A program made the position numbers and the translations under genes. A DNA stretch of 27,351 bases, taken from assembly GCA_905221605.1 (NCBI GenBank), contig CAJNDS010002532.1, positions 349,533 to 376,883 on the forward strand, in the 5' to 3' direction. The notes beneath the pieces are model-generated. The model was not told the DNA's origin. It ran no database searches and saw nothing but the letters and a program-made list of their open reading frames with translations. The DNA comes from Symbiodinium natans (Eukaryota; Sar; Dinophyceae; Suessiales; Symbiodiniaceae). This document shows positions 1 to 7,654 of the stretch, one piece after another (the stretch's first letter is position 1; every line of letters starts with the position of its first letter).

Positions 1-56
1 CTGCTTCTTACGCTCCACGCCCTTGCGGCCTGGGTGGTTTCGATGGATCTCTGGGC

Positions 57-155
57 GGTTTAGGGGTTTAGGGGTTTAGGCTTTAGGGTTTAGGGTTTGG
101 GGTGAGGGGTTAAGGGTTTAGGAGTTTAGGGTTTAGGGTTTAGGGTTTAGGGGTG
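57..155 (+). repeat. Telomere-like tract, G-strand, degenerate
   Basis: TTTAGGG and TTTAGGGG units with substitutions (ctttaggg, tttgggg, tttaggag) run for about 100 bp. The mixture of 7- and 8-base units suggests an old internal tract, not a live telomere. Confidence 0.85.
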
Positions 156-240
156 TGCCGGGGAAGAATTCTGGAATGGCGTAGTGTCGCAGTGTTGACT
201 TCTCCCCAATGCAAGCATGACCTTCTTTCCCTTCCTGCAG

Positions 241-463
241 CGCGCAAAGTGCTGGATCCAGAAGTTTCGATGTTTTGGCTAGATGGTCCATGTGTCGCTT
301 CCATGCCCACGTGGCAAGAGTAGCCCACCTTGCGCTCCGAATCCGCCAAGGATTCCGGACAGTCTGCCGTGGCGGACAGAATCGAAGAGCTGAACAGTGC
401 AGGGACGCGCCGGCCTCAGAGCTCGTCGTCAGACGGGCTTCATGGATATCTCACGTAGCATGA
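241..463 (+). CDS. Candidate internal exon, unknown product
   Basis: A strong-looking 3' splice site (pyrimidine-rich CCTTCTTTCCCTTCCTGCAG, 221-240) precedes a frame open from 242 to the TGA at 461-463. The segment is rich in Arg and Cys and has no recognised domain. It lies between a G-strand telomere-like tract on the left and a C-strand one on the right. No exon partner was identified. The acceptor is the main support, and a chance open frame of this length is quite possible. Confidence 0.25.
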
Positions 464-537
464 TATATTTTCTCTTAGCACTACGTGGTAGATTCATTGC
501 CTTATCTTCTTATACTATATACCATTCTAGTCTGGTA

Positions 538-584
538 CCCTTAAACCCTAAACCCCAAACCCTAAACCCTAAACCCTAAGCCCT
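538..584 (-). repeat. Telomere-like tract, C-strand
   Basis: About six CCCTAAA units, one of them CCCCAAA. The units lie in the opposite orientation to the tract at 57-155. Confidence 0.85.
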
Positions 585-696
585 TTGTGCTCTTGGCAAG
601 GCTGTCAGCCGAAATCGATTCGTCTGTGCTCGATGGACTGGAGGGCTGGGAGCTGAGATGACTGAGACGGCCCGTGGCCTGCGACCTTGAAACGGG

Positions 697-880
697 TGTA
701 GGGTTTAGGGGTTTAGGGTTTATTGGTTTAGGGGTTTAGGGGTTTAGGGGTTTAGGGGTTTAGGGGTTTAGGGTTTAGGGGTTTAGGGGTTTAGGGTTTA
801 GGAGTTCATGGTTCAGGGTTTAGGTTTAGGGGTTTCGGGTTTAGGGTCGAGGGGTTTAGGGTTTAGGGTTTAGGGTTGGG
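697..880 (+). repeat. Telomere-like tract, mainly TTTAGGGG octamers
   Basis: About 184 bp. The centre is dominated by the 8-base form TTTAGGGG, with degenerate TTTAGGG heptamers toward the right edge. Confidence 0.88.
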
Positions 881-897
881 TCAACAAATCCATTGTT

Positions 898-1086
898 GTG
901 AGGGCGATCTTCGGCGAACCCCCCCATGTGTCGTCACAAGTGCACAAGCCTCAAGCACAAGCTCGCAAGCCTGAAACCGCAACCACTGCAGGACTGCCAG
1001 AGGACGATGCTCTGGGACTGCTCCAAGAGGTTGCAGACAAAGGCCATCCGGAACAGAGGGGATTCACTCGTTTGTACTTGCCGTAG
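898..1086 (+). CDS. Coding-like fragment, unknown product
   Basis: The frame is open from near the end of the preceding telomere-like tract to a TAG at 1084-1086. Its second half reads like an ordinary soluble protein, for example LPEDDALGLLQEVADKGHPE, and ends RLYLP. There is no ATG at the left edge, so if it is real it is an internal or terminal exon. No family was recognised. Overlapping open frames exist (926-1342 on +, 951-1208 on -), so this choice rests only on residue composition. Confidence 0.25.
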   Translation: MRAIFGEPPHVSSQVHKPQAQARKPETATTAGLPEDDALGLLQEVADKGHPEQRGFTRLYLP

Positions 1087-2101
1087 TTCCGTTGTGCGCC
1101 GTCTTTTCTGGGCTTCTGCTTCGGAATGGAGCGTGACTGTTTTTTGTTCGGGTCAGAGCCCCACCAGAGTCGGTGAGTTTGGAGCCTTGCTAGCAATCCC
1201 GGGCGCACCTTTCATGATGAGTCCTACTGGGGGCCTCTTGCAGCACAGTGACGAGGCTCGAGTTCGATCAGCATGCGCCCAACTGCAGTGGCAAATGAGC
1301 CAGAGAGGATACTGCCATAGCCCGGACTTGATTCGTCTGTGAACGCATGCATGTTTGCATAGTTTTGTGCGGCGAAATGCAGTTCGCCATGCAGGCCAGT
1401 CAGTCAAGAATCCAACGTCGTACATTCGCTTCAAGCTGAAGGCCTCGGCCTCAGACGTTGTCATGCAGCCATGCAACTGTTGACGGCTTCTTGCACCCAT
1501 CTCCTGTCCGCTCTGACTCAAGCTGTGATAGAGTTCTCTGTCAACCCCAGAAGTCACAAGGCACGCTTGGCAGTGCTCGGGGTGTCCCCAGATGCACCAA
1601 TCGACGAGCACAGCAAAATCTTGAAGCGCCACGGCCTTGAGAAATCCCAGTGTCATGCACTTGCTTCCGTAAGGGGTGCTCTGTGAGAGCAGAAAGCTGG
1701 GTCCTGTTGCTTCTAGTGGACGTCCTTGCATGTGTCCGTGGGCTCGAACACGAGATGAGCATCGATTAGTTCTTTTGAAGCGGAGCCGTGGCAGAATGCA
1801 ACTTGGAGCGCAAGATGGTCGGCAAAGGCACAAGGTCAACATCAGCATCTGCCTCCGATGCTCTTGGGAGGACTTTTTAAAGGGCATCTCTGCTAAGGCA
1901 TGGGGGAGCCCTTAGAACCCTTCCGACTTTTTTCTCAGTAGCTGAGGATCCGTGCGCGCTTATGGCTGCTGGCGCTCTCTGCGGTGCCAGCTGCGGGACA
2001 GGATCCGGCGACCATCGCAACAGCGATGGCCGGAAGAGTAGCAGGGATCATGGCAGAGAAAGCTGAGCAGAAGATCGCGACTCGGCTTGCGACTTTAACT
2101 G
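1087..2101. other. No confidently assignable gene; two competing open frames
   Basis: A 244-codon frame on the minus strand (1153-1887) is long for the window but is rich in Cys, Arg and Ser and shows no motif. A plus-strand frame at 1471-1686 starts with ATG and contains the protein-like stretch LAVLGVSPDAPIDEHSKILK. They overlap, so at most one is likely to be coding. Neither was assigned to a family. The remainder, 1920-2100, shows no feature. Confidence 0.3.
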
Positions 2102-2310
2102 CCTAAACCCTAAACCCCTAAACCCCTAAACCCCTAAAGCCCTAATCCCCTAAACCCCTAAACCCCTAAACCCCTAAACCCCTAAACCCCTAAACCCCTA
2201 AACCCCTAAACCCCTAAACCCCTAAACCCCTAAACCCCTAAACCCCTAAACCCCTAAACCCCTAAACCCCTAAACCCCTAAACCCCTAACCCCTAAACCC
2301 TAAACCCTAA
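2102..2310 (-). repeat. Telomere-like tract homogenised for CCCCTAAA
   Basis: About 17 nearly perfect consecutive CCCCTAAA octamers, with ordinary CCCTAAA units at both edges and a CCCTAATCCCCTAAA irregularity near the left end. The longest telomere-like tract in the window. Confidence 0.92.
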
Positions 2311-2423
2311 GGGCCTTGATTGCCTGAGGAAAGTGCGATTGAGCATCCGCAGCAGCCACCACAATGCGTCGGCGAAAGCTGTTGCTTGGGCTCCACCTGC
2401 ATGAGCCTGCCAGGCGCATCGCT

Positions 2424-2457
2424 GGGGTTTCGGGTTTAGGGTTTAGGGTTTAGGGGT
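2424..2457 (+). repeat. Short telomere-like tract, G-strand
   Basis: Four to five units, including one TTTCGGG variant. Confidence 0.8.
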
Positions 2458-2566
2458 ACTACTCGCATTTACGGTAGTTCGTGGTACCGGATGATGGGTT
2501 TGAGCTGAGACTTCAGTTCGATCGACTTCGATGGATAGAGTGCTCTGTGCACAGAAACCCTTCAGA

Positions 2567-2605
2567 TATTAAGGACTATTAGTATAAGGTGGAGCATCCC
2601 AAATC
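2567..2605. mobile_element. One end of the small fold-back element also found at 4268-4378
   Basis: TTAAGGACT, TAGTAT and then CATCCCAAATCAT match, in the same order and spacing, the reverse complement of the left half of the 4268-4378 element, with the poly-G section replaced by AAGGTGGAG. Only this half is visible, so it is a truncated or solo end. Confidence 0.5.
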
Positions 2606-2890
2606 ATGAGTCATGAGGGCAAATATCCCAAGTGGTTCTCAGGGTCAAACCACGACACAAGCCCAGTCGCTGATGCCTCTTGCCGATCTACTGCAAGGGG
2701 GCCAGAGTGAAACCTCATGTTGAATGTGTTCCTCCGGCAAAGCTCGAATGTTGCCGCCCGCTCATTTCCTGTTAGGTATGGGCTGCAAGGCATCACGGGG
2801 GCGCACCCAGTGCGTGGGTTCCAGCGCAATTGCGATGAAGGAAGGCCAGGTTTGTTCCAGCACCGTCCAGACTAGGCTCAACTAACAAAC
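2606..2890. other. Unassigned DNA
   Basis: A 72-codon minus-strand open frame (2611-2829) has no recognisable feature. Nothing else is supported. Confidence 0.3.
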
Positions 2891-2892
2891 TA

Positions 2893-2986
2893 GCTCTCTC
2901 TCGCTCCCTGTCTCGCTCTCTCTCACTCTCTCACTCTCTCTCTCTCTCTCTATCTCTCTTTCTCTTCACTCTCGCTCTCACTCTCT
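2893..2986 (+). repeat. CT-rich microsatellite merging into a splice-acceptor tract
   Basis: Imperfect (CT)n with TCGCTC and TCACTC interruptions, ending CTCTCTACAG at 2981-2990. It could serve as an oversized polypyrimidine tract for the coding-like segment that follows. Confidence 0.85.
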
Positions 2987-2990
2987 ACAG

Positions 2991-3170
2991 GGTTTGGCAA
3001 AGACCCTGGCTGGAGCAGGTGTATGCCAGTGTCTCGAAGGCCCATGCAGCAACGAAGGGATTTGCGTTGACACGACGCTCGCCTGGTCTTTGGATGCCTG
3101 GGGGGAGTTTGCAGCCTCGAGTATGGGCCCTCAGTTTAGGTCCCTTGTGATATATATAACCCTTATCTAG
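2991..3170 (+). CDS. Candidate exon with EGF-like cysteine pattern
   Basis: The frame opens immediately after the CTCTCTACAG acceptor and runs 59 codons to a TAG at 3168-3170. The encoded segment has a C-x-C-x4-C-x5-C cluster (VCQCLEGPCSNEGICVD, residues 11-27), which resembles part of an EGF-like or similar disulphide module of an extracellular protein. Only four cysteines are seen, so a complete module is not present. The true exon probably ends before the stop. The position directly after a long CT tract is the second line of support. Fold and partner exons are unknown. Confidence 0.42.
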   Translation, partial: GLAKTLAGAGVCQCLEGPCSNEGICVDTTLAWSLDAWGEFAASSMGPQFRSLVIYITLI

Positions 3171-3476
3171 TTTGAGGTTGAAATGGGACTTATAGCCCCA
3201 GTTATAACTGCAGAGACCAAAACTGAAGGTACTTCCAGTTTAGCCCTAGGTGCCCTGCAAGCCTGAGTCCACGAGCACGAGGTTTGCTTCAAAACCTCAT
3301 GGAACCCTAAGCCCTCAACGATCAGAAAGCGGTTTCCGCGCGAAATGCAAGGCTTCCGCCAGACCAGAGGCCGAAGCATGCGACCTTCACACCGACTCCT
3401 TACTTTGCCAACAGTTGAGCTTTAAACTTTTTCGGTCTCCTTCTTTGGTAGGAGTAATAAAGCTTAATCTCCCCGG
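3171..3476. other. Unassigned DNA between candidate exon and telomere-like tract
   Basis: Small open frames on both strands (3167-3379 minus, 3250-3540 plus) carry no motif. The plus-strand frame ends inside the following tract as repeated N-P-K-P. Confidence 0.3.
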
Positions 3477-3545
3477 AACCCCAAACCCCAAACCCCAAAC
3501 CCCAAACCCCAAACCCCAAACCCTAAACCCTAAACCCTAAACCCT
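3477..3545 (-). repeat. Telomere-like tract with a CCCCAAA block
   Basis: About six consecutive CCCCAAA units (T to C change in every copy) are followed by four normal CCCTAAA units. The uniform variant block indicates local copying of a mutated unit. Confidence 0.88.
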
Positions 3546-3680
3546 CTTTTTTGTTCCTTTGGTCATTGGAGAAGTAAGGACTCAGGGAGTTCCAGGAGCG
3601 GCGGCCCAACATCAGGTGCTGACCGATCCCCCGGTGGCCGCTTCTCCGATACCAGTTGGGGGGCACAGCGTCCGGATAGT

Positions 3681-3868
3681 AAAACCCTAAAACCCTAAAA
3701 CCCTAAAACCCTAAAACCCTAAAACCCTAAAACCCTAAAACCCTAAAACCCTAAAACCCTAAAACCCTAAAACCCTAAAACCCTAAAGCCCTAAAACCCC
3801 TAAAACCCTAAAACCCTAAACCCTAAGCCCTAAACCCCCAGGCCCCAAACCCTAAACCCGAAACCCGA
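3681..3868 (-). repeat. Telomere-like tract homogenised for CCCTAAAA octamers
   Basis: About 13 perfect AAAACCCT octamers are followed by degenerate CCCTAAA, CCCTAAG and CCCGAAA units. The extra base is in the A-run here, whereas at 2102-2310 it is in the C-run. Confidence 0.92.
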
Positions 3869-3915
3869 GTAGCTTGCGGGAAGAAGCCGCTTCGCATGGC
3901 ATGTTTGCTTGGAAT

Positions 3916-3970
3916 CTAGGGTTTAGGGTTTAGGGTTTAGGGTTTAGGGTTTAGGGTTCAGGGTTTAGGG
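3916..3970 (+). repeat. Telomere-like tract, G-strand
   Basis: About seven TTTAGGG units, one of them TTCAGGG. It lies only about 50 bp from the C-strand tract at 3681-3868, so the pair forms an inverted telomere-like arrangement. Confidence 0.88.
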
Positions 3971-4081
3971 TGCTGCCCAGGGTGGAACAGCCCCGCCCTC
4001 TGGCGGTGGCGTTCCAGTCGTGCCCATTGCCATCGGCCTGGTCTTGGCGAACGTCCTCATATGGGGTACCTTGCAAGCACA

Positions 4082-4122
4082 TTTAGGGTTTCGGGTTTAG
4101 GGTTTAGGGTTTAGGGTTTAGG
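4082..4122 (+). repeat. Short telomere-like tract, G-strand
   Basis: Five to six TTTAGGG units, one of them TTTCGGG. Confidence 0.85.
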
Positions 4123-4267
4123 CTCATTATGTTGTTGGTATCCGAGCCAAGAGAAATCCGGAACCCTTCAGTCGCAATGGCACCAGATGGTGGATTTCAG
4201 CAAGGGGGTGTGTTCTTGTCATGGCTAGCTCTTCAGCAGTTTGATGTCGTTCTTGCTTTTACAATCA

Positions 4268-4378
4268 TTTGGGATGTTCCCCCCCCCCCCCCATACTAGC
4301 AGTCCTTAATTCGGATCATAGTACCCCCTCTTGTAATCCCTATTATGGATTGCTTGTACAAGGGCGGAACATCCCAAA
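4268..4378. mobile_element. Small fold-back (MITE-like) element with 13-bp terminal inverted repeats
   Basis: TTTGGGATGTTCC at 4268-4280 is exactly inverted at 4366-4378. The interior contains a run of 14 C and a nested inverted stretch (AATCC, seven-base loop, GGATT, 4335-4351). There is no coding capacity. A partial relative lies at 2567-2605, which supports a dispersed family. No clear target-site duplication was found. Confidence 0.6.
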
Positions 4379-4442
4379 CAAACATGTCTGTGGACCATTG
4401 AGGGTTTCGGATTGAGGTCCCCCTCGCCTCCTTTCCCCTCCC

Positions 4443-4512
4443 TAGGGTTTAGGGTTTTGGGTTTTGGGTTTGGGGTTTAGGGTTTAAGGGTTTAGGGTGT
4501 AGGGTTTTGGGT
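4443..4512 (+). repeat. Degenerate telomere-like tract, G-strand
   Basis: Mixed TTTAGGG, TTTTGGG, TTTGGGG and TGTAGGG units, the most degenerate of the long tracts. Confidence 0.8.
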
Positions 4513-4571
4513 GCATTGCCGCGACCAACCCAACCAAGCACGCGTTCTTCTGGATCTCCTGCAACTCAGCC

Positions 4572-4840
4572 ATGGCGCCCGAAGCCCGAGACAGAAACAT
4601 CCTGAATGAGGGAATTACGACGGTTGCGACAGCTAGCTTCTGGGAGTCGTTCGCACAACTGTTCAGGAAGCATCTGGTTCATCCAGAAGAGACGAACTGG
4701 CTACACAGCGTACTCCAGCGACGATGAAGAGACACCCGTTATGCAGAAGTCGGGCAACCGGCGCCCCTCGGTACAAGTTGATGCTTGCCTGGTGCTGAGG
4801 CGCTCTTGCTTTTTCCCTTCGCGCTTTCTCCGTAATACGT
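4572..4840 (+). pseudogene. Coding-like gene start broken by a frame change
   Basis: An ATG in favourable context (CAGCCATGGCG) at 4572 opens a 51-codon frame to a TGA at 4725-4727. It reads like ordinary protein (NILNEGITTVATASFWESFA, then FRKHLVHPEETNWL). From about 4690 the +1 frame takes over the coding-like signal (RRTGYTAYSSDDEETPVMQK), continuing to the telomere-like tract at 4841. This fits a single-base frameshift, or two exons whose intron I cannot place. No family was recognised. Confidence 0.4.
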
Positions 4841-4922
4841 TCCCTAAACCCCTAAAACCCTAAAACCCTAAAACCCTAAAACCCTAAAACCCTAAAACCC
4901 TAAAACCCTAAAACCCTAAACC
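4841..4922 (-). repeat. Telomere-like tract, CCCTAAAA octamers
   Basis: About eight octamers of the same variant as 3681-3868. It directly terminates the preceding coding-like fragment. Confidence 0.9.
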
Positions 4923-5022
4923 TGGAAGAGTGCTGGAGCATTCATTAACCGAGGCTTCCAAGGGCCGGGTCACTAAGAGCTGAGTGCCTCGGAAGCCTCG
5001 GCCTCTCTGTGAATTCGGAAGC

Positions 5023-5230
5023 TTCCATGAGCTTGCGGCGCCTATGATGTTTTGCAGGTTTAGGGTTTATAGGGTTTAGGGTTTATAGGGTTTCAGGGTT
5101 TATAGGGTTTCAGGGTTTAGGGTTTCCATGTGCTTACAGTGAGTGCTTATGATTTTTGCAGGTTTAGGGGTTATAGGGTTTAGGGTTTCAGGGTTTAGGG
5201 TTTAGGATTTAGGATCTAGGGTTCTAAGAT
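5023..5230 (+). repeat. Higher-order repeat: two ~100-bp units, each with a telomere-like part
   Basis: Each unit starts with TTCCATG and a GCTTGC/GCTTAC segment, continues with a TATGAT-T-TTTTGCAGGTTTAGGG core, then TTTATAGGG, TTTCAGGG and TTTAGGG units. Unit 1 is about 5023-5122 and unit 2 about 5123-5230. A further TATTTTGCAG at about 5230-5239 may be the start of a third copy. Unique-looking and telomere-like DNA were duplicated together. Confidence 0.65.
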
Positions 5231-5407
5231 ATTTTGCAGCTTCCCTCGCAAAGTCATGCAAAACACGGAATAGAGGTGCTTCACTCACAGAGAGGCCTGG
5301 GACAATGCCATTTTCGCCGTTTCACCCAGATGCCGTAAGGGCCGGTGAAAGGCTTCTGGCCGGTCCTGCGGAAGTCGTTGCGTCAGTTACAAGGGGAGTT
5401 CGTTGGT

Positions 5408-5461
5408 CCCTAAACCCTAAACCTTAAATCATGTTAAATTCTAAGCCCTAAACCCCAGACC
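5408..5461 (-). repeat. Degenerate telomere-like tract, C-strand
   Basis: CCCTAAA units interrupted by a diverged middle section. Confidence 0.75.
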
Positions 5462-5462
5462 C

Positions 5463-5936
5463 ATGACTAGCTCCAAACCCTCTGACAGCAGCTGGGCATG
5501 CTTGGGCATGAGTGCGCAGCTGGCCCTCGTTGTGCTTAGCAGGCACGAGAGCTTCAACCGCATTGCAGGACAGCATGCCATAAATGTGGGTTTGGGGTTT
5601 AGGGTTTGGGAAGCAGAAGTGTTGCGTTCGATGAGTCATGAAGGAGCCGAAAAAAAGGTCAATGCCTATAGTCACCAGTCTCTCCCCAGCTCCAAGACGG
5701 GCTCGCAAATCAGCAGGGCCATCGTGCACTGGATGTACGTCCGCAGCACGAAAAAGGCGCGTTGTTGCCGTGGTATGATGTGGTGTGCAGTGTCAAGCTT
5801 CGGTCAGCTACATTTCGCAACTCCCAGGAGTGGAGTGGCTGAACGACTATGGGGGGCTTCTCGAGGCTCGGTCTTTTACACCCATCATGACCCACGACAT
5901 GCGATCGCTGTCGTGCCTGGAGTGTTTGGCAATTGA
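5463..5936 (+). CDS. Open frame of 157 codons, unknown product, with telomere-like units in frame
   Basis: The ATG at 5463 lies just after a C-strand telomere-like tract, and the frame runs to a TGA at 5934-5936. A short G-strand stretch (5587-5609) is translated in frame as VGLGFRVWE. The protein has no recognised domain. Its right part overlaps another open frame (5785-6258) that looks more protein-like, so real coding, if any, may switch frames near 5790. Confidence 0.25.
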   Translation: MTSSKPSDSSWACLGMSAQLALVVLSRHESFNRIAGQHAINVGLGFRVWEAEVLRSMSHEGAEKKVNAYSHQSLPSSKTGSQISRAIVHWMYVRSTKKARCCRGMMWCAVSSFGQLHFATPRSGVAERLWGASRGSVFYTHHDPRHAIAVVPGVFGN

Positions 5937-6258
5937 CGCAACCCTGCTGAACACCTGTCCGGAACACTTCGTTTTGTTGAGCCAGCATGTCAAGAACCCA
6001 GCTGACAGAATTCAAGAAGTAGGTGAGGTTTTGCCCGTGCGGCGAGCAATTGCCAAAATGCTGATTAGCTATTTCCAACTCGGATGTCACCCGCTTCCTG
6101 CCATACCTGACTTACATGCCTTTTCCACTATACTCGGATGTCACCCGATTTCCGCCATGCCTAACTTACATGCCTGTTCCACTATACCGTATACCTTCTC
6201 GACCTCCGCCCGAACCATCGCCCCTCACCATGGCGATCCCGGGCATGGTGGCTCATAG
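5785..6258 (+). CDS. Coding-like open segment containing an 18-residue tandem repeat
   Basis: A frame of about 157 codons without a convincing start; the leftmost start codon is GTG. The middle is clearly protein-like: SCLECLAIDATLLNTCPEHF, followed by a stretch with QHVKNPADRIQEVGEVLP. It is followed by two 18-residue copies of L-G-C-H-P-x-x-A-x-P-x-L-H-A-x-S-T-I from a 54-bp DNA duplication. No family was recognised. It could be an exon of a larger gene. Confidence 0.35.
   Translation: MQCQASVSYISQLPGVEWLNDYGGLLEARSFTPIMTHDMRSLSCLECLAIDATLLNTCPEHFVLLSQHVKNPADRIQEVGEVLPVRRAIAKMLISYFQLGCHPLPAIPDLHAFSTILGCHPISAMPNLHACSTIPYTFSTSARTIAPHHGDPGHGGS
6078..6185 (+). repeat. Two-copy 54-bp tandem repeat
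   Basis: Units 6078-6131 and 6132-6185 share the starting word ACTCGGATGTCACCCG and have the same length, with several substitutions. The length is a multiple of three, so the overlapping frame stays open. Confidence 0.85.
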
Positions 6259-6508
6259 TGAACACGGATGAACCCGGAGACGCACGATAGATTCCACAAG
6301 CGGAATGCAAGTGCCTACAGGACATACAGCACAACAAGGTGGCTGGTCCCCTCGAGAGCGTGTTGGCCCTACCTGGGCCGTAGGTTCCAGGTGGTGACCG
6401 CGTCCGCATGTCAACATGCGCAGCCATCCACAGCCATGCACCTGTGACTCACTTTCGCGCCTTTAATCGTTTCACGTTGATGCCAGTTTTGATGTCATGT
6501 GACACACC

Positions 6509-6609
6509 CAGAGAGACCAATACACCGAAAGTAAGGAATGTACCTCCAAAATTCGGATCTGTATAAAATTTAAGGTATATTCCTTAATTGAGGGGTATTG
6601 GGCTCTCTG
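6509..6609. mobile_element. Second small fold-back (MITE-like) element
   Basis: The outer arm CAGAGAGACCAATAC (6509-6523) pairs with 6595-6609 with one mismatch. The inner arm AAGGAATGTACCT (6533-6545) pairs with 6573-6585 with one mismatch. Together they could form a near-continuous hairpin of about 100 bp. The centre contains AATTCGGATC, which also occurs inside the 4268-4378 element. There are no open frames and no clear target duplication. Confidence 0.55.
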
Positions 6610-6613
6610 AGCA

Positions 6614-7039
6614 TGAGGTCGGACTGGATGCCGCCATGACCATTCTGAAGGAGCTGGAGGACCAGAGCCAAGGCGGGGGCGATTGGGGCCGCAGTAGATT
6701 TGGGGGTTTCCGAAAAAAGGGGTCCTGACTATCAGGGAAGCCTACTAGAAGGGGCCCCTGATTATGTAAGGGAATCCTACTATTTGGGCTACACTAGGGG
6801 ATACCTCATTTTTTGCAAACCCCCCCCCCATTTGTGTCTGAAGCCCGCAGAGTCCCTCCCTTGGCAGGCATCGCCCAGCCCACGGACTTCATCCTCCGGT
6901 CAGTTCGGCAGACGAAGTCCCGCCGGGGGCCTCGGCGCAAACTCGTTTCGCTTCAGCTGCAGGGATACTCTGGCAGACCAAAAGCTTGGACCATCCTCAC
7001 GCTGCGTGGAGCCCCCAAAAGGGAACACCGAAAGCCCAA
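6614..7039. other. Unassigned DNA
   Basis: Overlapping plus-strand frames at 6700-7083 and 6813-7076 both run into the next telomere-like tract and show no motif. A run of 10 C lies at 6820-6829. The left part (6700-6810) is made of short G- and C-run phrases such as GGGGCCCC. Confidence 0.3.
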
Positions 7040-7142
7040 AAACCCTAAACCCCAAACCCGAACCCCTAAACCCTAAACCCTAAACCCTAAACCCTAAACC
7101 CTAAACCCTAAACCCTAAACCCTAAACCCTAAACCCTAAACC
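7040..7142 (-). repeat. Telomere-like tract, CCCTAAA heptamers
   Basis: About eleven perfect CCCTAAA units after a degenerate left edge. One of the three most regular heptamer tracts in the window. Confidence 0.93.
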
Positions 7143-7304
7143 GCGGAAACTCCCAGCTTCTTTCATCTTGGCACAGGTGCCTCCAGCGCTGCAGCACCAC
7201 GTGCCCCTCGCACCGTGTCCCGAGCAGCACCTTCAACCGAGGTGGCTCCCGAACTCATGTGGGTAGTTCTCTAAATATTATATGTATACGCAAAAACATT
7301 ACAA

Positions 7305-7341
<37 letters not shown>

Positions 7342-7640
7342 TTTTTTTTTTAATGTATATAGTACGGCACCCTTTTAATTAGGACCCAAAAAGAGATCCT
7401 GATTTAGAGAACTCGCCATGTGCGGCGCACCTCGCTGTTGTCCTGCCTGATCTTGCCCTTCGTGCCCGCATGGAAGGTGAGTGTGCAGGAGGCTGCTGAA
7501 CCTGTCACACCACTGCAGGCCGAAGTGAGGTGTTACAGTTCGGCTTGAGATGGCTTGAATACGGCTTGAATTCATACAAAGCACACGGGTGGAGAAGTGG
7601 GAGCAGGGACCCTCCTTAGGTCAGACGGTGATTGTCTGAA
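7143..7640. other. AT-rich microsatellite and unassigned DNA
   Basis: 7296-7347 is an AT dinucleotide run with a T run of about ten bases and a possible fold-back (ATTACAAATATAT against ATATATT...TAATG). The rest has no recognisable gene. A 69-codon minus-strand frame (7375-7584) has no motif. Confidence 0.5.
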
Positions 7641-7654
7641 TATTATGAAGTATC

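Noticed and set aside
1-155. A true chromosome end at the left of the window
   Set aside because: The tract is degenerate and internal, similar tracts in both orientations follow, and unrelated sequence precedes it.
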